A model generated the notes under the pieces. The model was not told the DNA's origin, did not search any database, and saw nothing but the letters and a program-made list of their open reading frames with translations. Below, one piece after another: positions 46,389 to 55,283 of a stretch of DNA of 64,000 nt. The position numbers and the translations under genes were made by a program. The stretch comes from Anaerotignum neopropionicum (lineage in GTDB: Bacteria; Bacillota; Clostridia; Lachnospirales; Anaerotignaceae): contig NZ_LRVM01000004.1 in NCBI RefSeq assembly GCF_001571775.1, positions 247,202 through 311,201 of the forward strand, read 5' to 3'. Numbering within the stretch: the first letter of the stretch is position 1; each line of letters begins with the position of its first letter.

Positions 46389-46606
46389 ACCACTCGCCGT
46401 AGCGAGTGGTTAGGGTGTAAACAAAGTCAAAACCTTGAGGGCTTTGCCCTTAAACACCTACAAGGGTTTTACCCTTGACTCAACCAAAACCCCAGAAATA
46501 TGGGGTTTCAATAGAATATTTAATTTTGCTTTTTTTAAAAAGCAAATGGACTTGGCAATGCCCAAGGTTTGTCTTCAGTCTGAACACGCGCCGTAGTGAG
46601 TGGTTT
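46389..46606 (-). repeat. Small non-coding repeat element, copy 1
   Basis: About 220 bases made of hairpins (ACCACTCGCCGTAGCGAGTGGT at one end, with CGCCGTAGTGAGTGGT repeated at the other). It contains a 46-base block at 46424-46469 that recurs in opposite orientation at 54927-54972 with five mismatches. No coding capacity; MITE-like or REP-like by appearance. Confidence 0.6.
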
Positions 46607-46634
46607 CATTTAACCGTCTATCATGTTAGAACAA

Positions 46635-49571
46635 TTATTTTTCCATATTTCGGAACAAGAACGTTACAATCTGTGCACGGGTGCAGGGTGCATCCGGGCT
46701 AAAGGTTGCAGCGGAAGTTCCCTGTGTAATGCCTTTTTCTGCCGCCCAAAGAACAGCTTCATAATTGTAATCGCCTTTTGACACATCCGTGTAAGGATTT
46801 GCACCACTTGCCGCAGGTTTGCCTGCACCACGCCACAAGAAGGTAACCGTCTGCCCACGGGTTACGGTTGCATTGGGGCTAAAGGTTGTTGCGGTTGTTC
46901 CTGCGGTAATGCCTTTTTCCACTGCCCAAAGAACTGCTTTATAGTAATAAGCATCCTTGGAAACATCAGTGAATGGACAATTTGCAGTGGTAGGTTCAGG
47001 AGAACCCATAGCACGCCATAAGAAGGCTACCATCTGCCCTCTGGTGCAAATCATGCTGGGACCAAAGGTGGTGTTGGTGGTACCACTGGTAATTTCATTT
47101 TCCACTGCCCATTGTACCGCATCATAAAAATAGTCGCTGTCTTTTACATCAGTAAAAGGATTTTTAGTTTCTTTCGTTTCTTCTGTTTTTTCCGTTAATT
47201 CAGTCCATTTTGCATAAACCGTGGTACTTGTTGTCAGTGTTACACTGCTGATTTTATTGGTTAAAGCTTCATCCGAATACCAGCCTGCAAAGGCATAGCC
47301 TTCACGAGTGGGTTTGTAGCTGCTTAAGTCGACGGTATCACCGCTAGTTTTAGAAACACTGGAAATTTCAGAACCACCGTTTGTCTTAAAGGTAAGGGTG
47401 CGAGTAAGGCTTACACCTCCGCCACTACTGCCGGAATTACTGCTTGCTTTTTTGAATGTCAGCAATCCTTTTATAGCGCCTGTTAGGATAGCGGGTGTAT
47501 TATTTTCGTCATCTACACTTAAGCTGCCGTTTGTGGGTACAAGACTCCAGTAGGTATAGCCTAAACTATCACCAACAACGGACATAATTTCTGTTCCCTT
47601 TGGCAAGCCTGGAAGGCCAATTACATTGCTCTGGGATTGCGTGGATGTGGTATCAACTACACAGAAAGGAGCAACTGCTCCATTTGTGATCAGCTTACTG
47701 TTTTTGTCTACCATAAGTGTACCATCAATGATGTATACGCCATAATCACAACCTGCACTAAGCGTTGCGCCGCCTGTAAGGTTAACATTTCCATTGGCCA
47801 GTATACCCATTGAGTCTTCGTCATGTGCGTTGACGTTCAAAGAAGCGCCATCTTCCACATTTAAAGTTTCACAATCAATTGCATAACCAGAGGGAGCGGA
47901 AGCATTCAGCGTTGTTCCTCTTCCCATTACATTAATTGTACCGTTTGCGCCCCCGCCAGTGTTGATAGAAATAGAACCATGAACGGTTACGTTGGCTCCA
48001 TCGGTTAGAGTAATACTTCCGTTTCTCATCCATATGCCCAAATCGTAGGCGGAGCTGATATTATTTTCACCCTCTACTTGAAGGGTGACGTTTCCTTGTG
48101 GCAGGGCAATGCCTGTATTTTCTGCTCCAACAGTACCACCTACAAGGGCCGTTGTATTTTCAATGGTGGCGTTACGGAGAACCAGTGTGCCAGTGTAGGT
48201 TTCATCCACATCATCGTAGGTAACATCCATCCACAATGCATAGCCATTCCCTGCGGGGTAATAGGTGTTTGCGGTAGGGGTAAGGGTAGACAAATCCAGA
48301 CCGGCGGAGACATCGTGCCCTTCTGACACAAGGATTGTACTGCCATTGGCAAGGGTAATGCTCGTGCTGGTGCCTGTGCTGCCCGTAAGCTGAATCACGC
48401 CGCTTTCAGAGGTTAGAGTTTGGCTTTCAGCAGCAATTGGGGTTTCGCACTCTCCCGTGACTACGATGTTATTTTTGGCTGCCAGTGTAACTGCTCCAAG
48501 GGTTTCAATAGCAGGGGCTGAGCCCTTGCCGGTAACGGTAATACTGCCGACGGTTGTAACAATAGATACATCAGATACATCGCTAGAACTGTCAATAGCC
48601 CTATTATTGCCGTTGTTTTGAATCGCTATATCGCCAGTGGCAGTGATATTAGCACCACCAAAAATGGTAGGCGCCTCACCATTGGAGGTTACGGTAACAT
48701 TTTGTGCAGTGAGTACCGTTAGACCGGATACAGCATAGGAACTCTCACTGGAAACGAATACATCGTCAGCCTGTGTTACTGTAAGGTCGCCGCTAACAGC
48801 GATGTAGGTGTTTGTAACCGTAATATTTCCATCGGCAGAAAGCGTTATGCCATTATCGGCTGATAGCAGTGGGCCAATGGCGTCACCGGTAAAAGATAAT
48901 TCTTCTCCTGTGGCTGTGACAGAAATTGAGGAACTGTGAATCAACATGCCACGGGTATCGTGGGTCACGCTGACAGATCTGCCCTTCAGCGTGACTGCAG
49001 CACCACCACTACTTATTACAGGTGAAGAACCGCTGCCGGAAATCAAAATATCACCGGTTGTTTGGAGATTCACTGTATTCATGCCCAAAAAAGCGCTGTT
49101 TCCGCTTGAGGAGATGGTAATATTACCGGAATATCCATCTTCAGTTTCTACGGTGCCACCATTCATTGCAGGTGCACTGGCGGTTTGGTCAGCGCTAAAA
49201 TTCACACTTTCGGATAAGGACAGTGAAGCGCCGGAAATATCAACTACTGGCGCACCACCACAGGTAAGGATCAAACTACCAGAGCCGGCGATGATCAATT
49301 TGTCATCTCTGATCATAAGGGGACATGGGCCAGTACTGTTTAAGCTGACATCGCCCGATACGGTCAATACCCCGCCGCTAAAATAAAGGTATGGTGTATC
49401 GTCAGACGGCTGTTCATCTACTTCCTTAACGAGGGCAGACGCCGGATCATCACCGTCTATAGCGATATAATACTTACCGTCCGTCAAGGGAGTATTGCCG
49501 ATATTAACGGATGGATTTGCTGCAAACGCCATTACTGGCAGCAGCATCAGCATCATACATAGGCATAACAA
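46635..49571 (-). CDS. SLH-domain surface protein with beta-helix-like repeats; start out of frame
   Basis: 978 residues as read from TTG 49571, but the natural start is ATG 49594 next to AGGAGG, one base out of frame: ATG followed by six A gives an early stop, whereas seven A would read MKKTYFKTLLCLCMMLML..., an ideal signal peptide ending MAFA-A. The mature part is Ser/Thr/Gly-rich with many short beta-strand units (ITVTG, VTLAAKNNI, INVMG) as in carbohydrate-binding or beta-helix proteins. An InlB-type repeat follows (TFKTNGGSEISS...YAFAGWYSDEAL). Three SLH motifs with the FTDVKDSDYFYDAV and TRGQMVAFLWRAMG pattern end the protein. A cell-wall-anchored surface protein; the ligand is unknown. 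Confidence 0.85.
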   Translation of the reverse strand: MLCLCMMLMLLPVMAFAANPSVNIGNTPLTDGKYYIAIDGDDPASALVKEVDEQPSDDTPYLYFSGGVLTVSGDVSLNSTGPCPLMIRDDKLIIAGSGSLILTCGGAPVVDISGASLSLSESVNFSADQTASAPAMNGGTVETEDGYSGNITISSSGNSAFLGMNTVNLQTTGDILISGSGSSPVISSGGAAVTLKGRSVSVTHDTRGMLIHSSSISVTATGEELSFTGDAIGPLLSADNGITLSADGNITVTNTYIAVSGDLTVTQADDVFVSSESSYAVSGLTVLTAQNVTVTSNGEAPTIFGGANITATGDIAIQNNGNNRAIDSSSDVSDVSIVTTVGSITVTGKGSAPAIETLGAVTLAAKNNIVVTGECETPIAAESQTLTSESGVIQLTGSTGTSTSITLANGSTILVSEGHDVSAGLDLSTLTPTANTYYPAGNGYALWMDVTYDDVDETYTGTLVLRNATIENTTALVGGTVGAENTGIALPQGNVTLQVEGENNISSAYDLGIWMRNGSITLTDGANVTVHGSISINTGGGANGTINVMGRGTTLNASAPSGYAIDCETLNVEDGASLNVNAHDEDSMGILANGNVNLTGGATLSAGCDYGVYIIDGTLMVDKNSKLITNGAVAPFCVVDTTSTQSQSNVIGLPGLPKGTEIMSVVGDSLGYTYWSLVPTNGSLSVDDENNTPAILTGAIKGLLTFKKASSNSGSSGGGVSLTRTLTFKTNGGSEISSVSKTSGDTVDLSSYKPTREGYAFAGWYSDEALTNKISSVTLTTSTTVYAKWTELTEKTEETKETKNPFTDVKDSDYFYDAVQWAVENEITSGTTNTTFGPSMICTRGQMVAFLWRAMGSPEPTTANCPFTDVSKDAYYYKAVLWAVEKGITAGTTATTFSPNATVTRGQTVTFLWRGAGKPAASGANPYTDVSKGDYNYEAVLWAAEKGITQGTSAATFSPDAPCTRAQIVTFLFRNMEK

Positions 49572-49781
49572 AGTCTTAAAATACGTTTTTTCATTTTTTT
49601 CCTCCTCTTATTTGTGCTATTTTTTCATGATTCAAATACTCGCCGAAATCTAAATAAACTTAGCCATGACAAGGGGGAATCTCGTTGTTGTTTTTTTGTG
49701 GGCCTGTTCCCCGATATAATTTCATCAACTTGTCCAAGGGGCGGCTAGCAGAAATCAGCCCATGGAGCAGCTTGCTTTGTC

Positions 49782-49886
49782 CTACATCCCTGGCAAACGG
49801 GTTTGCAAAGATAGGGCTAGGCCTACTTGACCGAGTTGTTCCACTGAGGTGATGTATGGGTTTAAGTGCAACATAATATTTTCCAT
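49782..49886 (-). CDS. Possible 34-residue small ORF
   Basis: ATG 49886 lies 7 bases after AGGAGG and opens a 34-codon frame (MENIMLHLNPYITS...) ending at TAG 49784-49782. No homologue is known to me. It lies upstream of the SLH protein on the same strand and could be a leader peptide, a small protein, or the broken front of an old gene. The rest of 49600-50260 shows no clear gene; below 50050 it is extremely AT-rich. Confidence 0.35.
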   Translation of the reverse strand: MENIMLHLNPYITSVEQLGQVGLALSLQTRLPGM

Positions 49887-50265
49887 GGGCTATCCTCCTT
49901 TACAGTTTTATTCGTCCCTCGCTGTTCCTGGATGGTCAAAGTTGTAACAGTAATGGCTTTTGCATGACTAAAAAATGGCTGCGCAAGGTTATAATTTGAT
50001 GATCATTTTGTAATTAACCTTTTATATTAATTCAAGCGGCGTTGCCGTTGATGGAAGTTTAGCTTTTTATTTTATATTTGCCTGATTTTTTCCAAACTTA
50101 GTTAAATATAGCAAAAATAAGTAGATTTGTAATCCATCTAAAGGATAATTTGACATAAAATTTTATTTTTTTCAAAAAAATATTTTACGACCATAAAAAA
50201 CAAAATGCGCTGATCAAAATAATTAAAATAATTGGAGAGAATTTGCTGTTTAAAGTGAAACAATC

Positions 50266-50292
50266 ACAGGATTTTTTTTTGTGCATATTTTA
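50266..50292 (+). promoter_or_regulatory. Candidate sigma-K promoter of dpaAB
   Basis: AC (50266-50267), 16-base spacer, CATATTTTA (50284-50292): a full match to AC-N16-CATANNNTA. spoVF (dpaAB) is a known sigma-K target in Bacillus, so sequence and biology agree. It lies 23 bases before the dpaA start. Confidence 0.6.
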
Positions 50293-50314
50293 ATCAAAGA
50301 TGGGGGGCGAAAAA

Positions 50315-51178
50315 ATGGCATGGGCAGATAAAAAAATTCTTGTTATTGGGGGAGATCAAAGACTTCTTCTTTTGGCAGACCTATTAAAAAACAGCTTTCG
50401 TTCAGTTCAAGTTTACGCCTTGGCGGGTGCTGATAGCTTAGCAAAAATTGAAAAGGCAGACTCTTTAAAAAAAGGATTGGAAGGGGCAGATATCATTGTT
50501 GGCCCTGTACCTTTTACAAAAGATGGAATCCACATTTTAACTAAGGAAAATACAACAATTTTGCTGACTGATTTTATGGAAAGTCTTATGGAAAATGGAA
50601 TTTTATTTGGTGGAAATATTCCAATTTCCGTTGTAGAAGCGGCAAAATTGAAAAATATAAAATGCTGCGACTTTATGAAGATGGAGGAGGTTGCATTGGA
50701 AAATGCAATTTCTACCGCAGAGGGCGCAATTGCAGAAGCAATTACATTAAGCCCACAAAACGTAAATCAGCAAAATTGCTTGGTATTGGGTTACGGTCGG
50801 TGTGCAAAAGCAATTGCCCAGCGACTAAAGGGCTTGAATGCAAAAGTGACGATTGCCGCAAGAAAGGATACGGCACGAAAGGATGCTATTAGCCAAGGCT
50901 ATGGAGCAATCTCTTTGGAGGAATTGAATGATTCTATTTCAAAGGAACAATTTATTTTTAATACCATTCCGTTCAGAGTATTAAATGGGGATCTTATTGA
51001 AAAAGTGGCTACGGATGCGGTAATTATTGATATTGCCTCATCTCCGGGAGGCACAGATTTTGAGGCCTGCGCAAGGCGAGGGATTCAAGCCAAGCTATCT
51101 CTTGGTATTCCCGGCAGATTTTCGCCAAAAACAAGCGCAGTTATTATGCTTCGTGGAATGATGGCTTCGTTAGAATGA
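50315..51178 (+). CDS. dpaA: Dipicolinate synthase subunit A
   Basis: 287 residues from ATG 50315, behind GGGGGGCG; an ATG at 50300 overlaps that site. N-terminal nucleotide-binding region ILVIGGDQRLLLLADLL and a second Rossmann fold CLVLGYGRCAKAIAQRLKGL, typical of DpaA/SpoVFA. With DpaB it oxidises dihydrodipicolinate to dipicolinic acid in the mother cell, the compound that dehydrates the spore core. dpaB follows 19 bases later. Confidence 0.95.
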   Translation: MAWADKKILVIGGDQRLLLLADLLKNSFRSVQVYALAGADSLAKIEKADSLKKGLEGADIIVGPVPFTKDGIHILTKENTTILLTDFMESLMENGILFGGNIPISVVEAAKLKNIKCCDFMKMEEVALENAISTAEGAIAEAITLSPQNVNQQNCLVLGYGRCAKAIAQRLKGLNAKVTIAARKDTARKDAISQGYGAISLEELNDSISKEQFIFNTIPFRVLNGDLIEKVATDAVIIDIASSPGGTDFEACARRGIQAKLSLGIPGRFSPKTSAVIMLRGMMASLE

Positions 51179-51197
51179 AGGTTTGGGGGCGTTTATT

Positions 51198-51776
51198 GTG
51201 AAATTAGAAGGAAAAAATGTTGGCTTTGCAATTACCGGATCATTTTGCACATTTGATAAAATTATCCAAGAACTTGAGAATTTGAAGAAAGAAAAGGCAA
51301 ATATCATCCCCATTTTATCTGCCAATGCCGCAACTCTGGACACAAGATTTGGCAGGGCTGAGGATTTTGTAAGGAAAGTTACAGAAATCACAGGTAATGA
51401 GCCGGTTTTATCCATTGTTGATGCAGAGCCGCTTGGCCCGCAGGGCAAGTTGGATATTTTAATTATTGCACCTTGCACAGGTAATTCCATTGCAAAACTG
51501 AGTAACGGGATTACCGATACCTCTGTTCTTATGGCGGCAAAAGCACACATGAGAAATAATAAGCCTTTGGTTATTTCTATTTCCACCAACGATGCTTTAG
51601 GCTTGAATTTGTCCAACATAGGATGTTTGATGAACACAAAAGGGATATATTTTGTGCCTTTTCAGCAGGACAATTATGAAGGTAAGCCGAAATCCATGAT
51701 TGCGAAAACGGAATTAATTGTTCCCACCTTAGAATTGGCCATTGATGGAATTCAAATGCAGCCTTTGCTTCAGTAA
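51198..51776 (+). CDS. dpaB: Dipicolinate synthase subunit B
   Basis: 192 residues from GTG 51198 behind TTGGGGGCG. Flavoprotein (UbiX/Dfp-like) fold: VGFAITGSFCTFDKIIQEL, then IIAPCTGNSIAKLSNGITDTSVLMAAKAHMRN, the FMN-binding signature of SpoVFB. It forms the dipicolinate synthase with DpaA. The pair is not accompanied by dapG/asd as in Bacillus. Confidence 0.95.
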   Translation: MKLEGKNVGFAITGSFCTFDKIIQELENLKKEKANIIPILSANAATLDTRFGRAEDFVRKVTEITGNEPVLSIVDAEPLGPQGKLDILIIAPCTGNSIAKLSNGITDTSVLMAAKAHMRNNKPLVISISTNDALGLNLSNIGCLMNTKGIYFVPFQQDNYEGKPKSMIAKTELIVPTLELAIDGIQMQPLLQ

Positions 51777-51848
51777 AAGGGGAAGTGGAAAAATCCCATT
51801 GCTTTGGTATTTGCAAGTAAGAATATAGTGTATTAGTGTTCAATTGAT

Positions 51849-51884
51849 AGGCATTCTTCAACTGTTTTGGAGATGCCTTTTTTA
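51849..51884 (+). terminator. Terminator after dpaB
   Basis: AGGCAT (51849-51854) / ATGCCT (51873-51878) stem then TTTTTTA. The remaining 51885-52156 interval shows nothing else recognisable. Confidence 0.6.
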
Positions 51885-52156
51885 TTGGGTATACTTCGAT
51901 TATGATGAGTATTTTTAACCGAAAAGATGAAGATAAGGATATATTAAAGCCGTAAAATCAATTAAATATTCTGGGGGAAGAAAAAAAGGGGAGCATAAGA
52001 TTTTAGGCTTGATTTTAACTGGGATGCAGTAGTGGGAATTTTATTTATAACAATTTCTCGCAGCTTGCTATTGCTCCTGAAACTTTTATTTTTAGCCCAA
52101 AAATTCTTTTAAAAAGATGGAAACAGCGGACCGTACAATTAATGGGTTTTCTAATT

Positions 52157-52203
52157 AAAAAACCCTCCATTACGATATAAATACCATAAGGAGGATTTTT
52201 TAT
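52157..52203 (-). terminator. Terminator downstream of ablA
   Basis: On the minus strand AAATCCTCCTTA pairs with TAATGGAGGGTTT (one G-T pair), followed by TTTTTAATT. It lies after the ablA stop codon. Confidence 0.65.
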
Positions 52204-52270
52204 TTGAGTTTGTTTTGATATAAAAATATGTTTTCAATATTTAAATTACCTCACCTGATTGAAATGCAAT

Positions 52271-53611
52271 TTATTCATCTGCCATCTTTTGATTTCTTGC
52301 ATTTCGAACAAGCCCTAAAGGTTCAAGGGCAATCTTTTTCTCAGAAAATAATTTTAAAAGCCCTATTTGATTTGTGTTTTCTTTTTCCTGGCAATCCTTG
52401 CAGGAACAATTAGAAACATAATCATCTGGTTCGTTGTAGGTTGTTATGACACCCTCATAATTTCTGAGTATGACCTTATTTTCAGCTACGGAAACGACAT
52501 AATTGGGCATAACCGGAATTTTTCCGCCGCCGCCTGGTGCATCTACAACATAGGTTGGTACGGCAAAGCCTGACGTGTGTCCCCTTAGACCCTCCATGAT
52601 TTCGATTCCTTTTGAAACCTTCGTTCTGAAATGTTTAATACCTATGGAAAGATCGCATTGATAAATATAATATGGCCTAACCCGCATTTTGACAAGCTCA
52701 TGCATTAATTTTTTCATAACAAATGTGCAGTCGTTTACGCCTCGCAAAAGTACGGTTTGGTTCCCTAAAGGGATACCGGCGTTTGCAAGCATTTCACACG
52801 CTTTTTGAGATGCAGGAGTAACCTCGTTGGGATGATTAAAATGGGTATTTAGCCAAATGGGGTGATACTTTTTCAGCATTTCTACAAGCTCTGGGGTGAT
52901 TCTTTGAGGTAAAACAACGGGAACTCTGCTGCCGATTCTGATCACTTCCACATGAGGAATTGCTCGGATTCGTTTTATAATCTCTTCCAGTTTACTGTTT
53001 GATAACAAAAGAGGATCGCCGCCAGAAATAAGAACATCTCTGATTACTGGTGTTTTTTCGATGTATTCGATAGCCTTTTGTATTTGTTCCATGGGAAGGG
53101 AGTGGTCATTTTGTCCTGCAAATCTTCTTCTTGTACAATGTCTGCAGTACATAGCGCACTTATCGGTAACCAGCAGAAGAACTCTATCGGGATATCTGTG
53201 TGTAAGGCCTGGAACAGGGGAGTCGGCTTCCTCGTGAAGGGGATCCTCACAATCGCAGCTAGACCATTCCAGCTCCGAGGTGGTGGGGATTGCCTGTTTT
53301 CTGATTGGATCATTCGGGTCATTTAGGTTAATTAAGGAAAGATAATACGGTGTAATCGCCATTCTCAAAGTGCCAAGGCATTTTTTAATCCCCAATGCCT
53401 CTTCCGGCGTTAGTTTCATATGTTTTCTTAAATCTTCCACAGTTTCTATTCGATTTCTAATTTGCCATTTCCAATCATTCCAATCACTCGGACTTACATT
53501 TTCAAAAAAATTGTTTTTATTTATAAATAATGGTTTTGCTCTTTCGTTGTTGCTTAAAAAACTATTACTGAATTCCAAATTTACTTGTTTTGCTGTTGCT
53601 TCTCTACTCAT
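52271..53611 (-). CDS. ablA: L-lysine 2,3-aminomutase
   Basis: 446 residues. Radical SAM/PLP enzyme converting lysine to beta-lysine. Radical-SAM cysteines Cys152, Cys156 and Cys159 (KCAMYCRHCTRRRF), the PLP-lysine loop DAPGGGGKIPV, and the C-terminal CSCKDC zinc cysteines are all visible. ISGGDPLLLSNSKLEEI is the conserved GGD loop. ablB lies just upstream on the same strand (42-base gap), so beta-lysine is acetylated rather than fermented; no lysine-fermentation genes are seen nearby. Ribosome site GGAGG precedes ATG 53611. Confidence 0.95.
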   Translation of the reverse strand: MSREATAKQVNLEFSNSFLSNNERAKPLFINKNNFFENVSPSDWNDWKWQIRNRIETVEDLRKHMKLTPEEALGIKKCLGTLRMAITPYYLSLINLNDPNDPIRKQAIPTTSELEWSSCDCEDPLHEEADSPVPGLTHRYPDRVLLLVTDKCAMYCRHCTRRRFAGQNDHSLPMEQIQKAIEYIEKTPVIRDVLISGGDPLLLSNSKLEEIIKRIRAIPHVEVIRIGSRVPVVLPQRITPELVEMLKKYHPIWLNTHFNHPNEVTPASQKACEMLANAGIPLGNQTVLLRGVNDCTFVMKKLMHELVKMRVRPYYIYQCDLSIGIKHFRTKVSKGIEIMEGLRGHTSGFAVPTYVVDAPGGGGKIPVMPNYVVSVAENKVILRNYEGVITTYNEPDDYVSNCSCKDCQEKENTNQIGLLKLFSEKKIALEPLGLVRNARNQKMADE

Positions 53612-53653
53612 AAAAGACCTCCTTCGTTAAATAAATTACATTTTCAAAAATTC

Positions 53654-54502
53654 TTACTGTTGTAAAGATTTAAACCATACATTCATATCTTCAATTTTCC
53701 CCCCGATTTGCGTGTTGTTTATTAGTGTGCCTGAAAAAACATAGCCGCATTTTGCAAAAGTTGCATTCATGCCATAGGAAACGGCGCGTGCAATAGTGTA
53801 TGCTGTTTTTATCTCCTGTTTTTTCATTTCCTTTTCCATTTCTGTCAGTAAAAAGAGTGCTAACTTGTGACCTCTATATATTGGGTCGACTGCAAAATCC
53901 GTCATCTCCACATTTTTATCTTCCAAACTTATTTCGCATGAAGAAAGTGCAATAAGATCATTTCCTTTCCATATGCCGAAATAAATTACATTATTTTCCA
54001 TTGTTTGCTTAATATATTCGGGTTCAAATATAGGAAACGGATAAGAATCAAAAACTTTTGAATACAAATTTGCCATAGCAAAAACATCGTTGGTATTTGC
54101 TTTTCTAAACAAAAAATCCTTTTTTAAAACTACTTTTGTCTCTAGAGCCATAGAAGTGCCTTTCGCAATTGCACTTTCCAATACTTTTTTGTTAAGCTCG
54201 CTCGTTGTAGATATGCTTCGTGAAGCATCAAGATATTTTGCCATAAAAATACAATTTTCCGTTGCATTGAAATAAAACGGTACATGAGCCTCCATAACAT
54301 ACCCATTTTCCAAAAAAGTGGGGATAAAAGCTTCCGGAACCTTAGCAAAGATTTTTGTATAGAAATTTTTATCAGCCATATTGTGAATAACATCTAATAT
54401 TTGCGGCATGTCTTCCGTTGCTAGATGCATAAGATAGATTCTTTTATTTTGCGACCCATGCTGAATCGTAGAATTATTTATTTGAACTATAGTATCGTAC
54501 AT
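53654..54502 (-). CDS. ablB: Beta-lysine N-acetyltransferase
   Basis: 282 residues from ATG 54502 behind AGGAGGTG. N-terminal domain of unknown fold (to about 125) and a C-terminal GNAT domain: FRKANTNDVFAMANLYSKVF, VEMTDFAVDPIYRGHKLALFLL with the R/Q-x-x-G-x-A acetyl-CoA loop, and GMNATFAKCGYVFSG. AblB makes N6-acetyl-beta-lysine, a compatible solute known from methanogens and some bacteria. Gene order ablB-ablA (ablB first). No osmotic regulator is seen alongside. Confidence 0.92.
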   Translation of the reverse strand: MYDTIVQINNSTIQHGSQNKRIYLMHLATEDMPQILDVIHNMADKNFYTKIFAKVPEAFIPTFLENGYVMEAHVPFYFNATENCIFMAKYLDASRSISTTSELNKKVLESAIAKGTSMALETKVVLKKDFLFRKANTNDVFAMANLYSKVFDSYPFPIFEPEYIKQTMENNVIYFGIWKGNDLIALSSCEISLEDKNVEMTDFAVDPIYRGHKLALFLLTEMEKEMKKQEIKTAYTIARAVSYGMNATFAKCGYVFSGTLINNTQIGGKIEDMNVWFKSLQQ

Positions 54503-55283
54503 TTGCACCTCCTAAATATTATTACGACATTTAGTGACAACTTATTATATCACAAAAAGTTGGCAGTTGCAAGGGGGATGTCTTGTCGTATATTGTTGAA
54601 ACAGAAAAAATATTCTGCGTGGGAATGTCAAATGCCCAAAATCGGCGGTTTTCATTACAAATTTAATAGAATACCAAGATATCATTTTAGAACTAAAATG
54701 CTTACACTGAAAATAAACTTTGGTGTTGTCTAAACCTATTTTCTAAAAAACAAATAAAATTTTTATGAAACTCACATACTACCCAGGTTTAGGTTGATCA
54801 AAGATGGAGTGGCAAAGAAGTGTTACCTGGCCGAAGGACAGCTTTTTGAAGCAAAGTGATGACCCCTCACTGCCCAAGATAGGGCAGACAGCGAAGCTGG
54901 CTTTTGCGTTGCAAAAGTGATGACCAAAGCCCTTGCAGGTGTTTGAGGGCAAATCCCTCAAGATTTTGACTTGTATTCATTCTAGGCATCTTAAGGCTAA
55001 AATGCTTTTGACAAAAAGTAGGGTAACCTTCCTACGATTAAACTAGATTTTTTATAAAAAGAAGGCTAGTGCATATTTAAGAAAATATGTTTGGATTTAT
55101 CACATATAAAAAAATAATGAATTCATTGAAAATAAACAAAAAATGAATGGTAGAATAAGTGAAAATGCAAAATTCATTATTTATTTTTATTGATTATGCT
55201 GAAAAAAGAAAAAAATATAGATTCTTTCTATATTTTTGCTATAATGATTTCGAGGAGGTTGAAAACAAAAAAGGAGGAAGAAG
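54503..55283. other. Spacer between ablB and LysR gene
   Basis: No gene supported. The 60-102-codon frames (54425-54733, 54779-54961 complement) have no ribosome site. The 54779-54985 part holds hairpin-rich repeat DNA that includes the dispersed 46-base block. From 55190 an AT-rich stem (AAAATATAG / CTATATTTT) and a TATAAT at 55235-55240 lie in front of the LysR gene. Confidence 0.5.
54927..54972 (+). repeat. Dispersed 46-base repeat, copy 2
   Basis: Matches 46424-46469 in opposite orientation at 41 of 46 positions. The core GAGGGCAAATCCCTC is a small hairpin, and two mismatches (G/A and T/G) fall in it. Confidence 0.7.

Noticed and set aside
49600..50260. Riboswitch or gene in the gap before dpaA
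   Set aside because: Apart from the 34-codon ORF, I found no conserved element; the right half is AT-rich noise.
54779..54961. 60-codon minus-strand ORF in the repeat region
   Set aside because: Hairpin-rich repeat DNA; no ribosome site.
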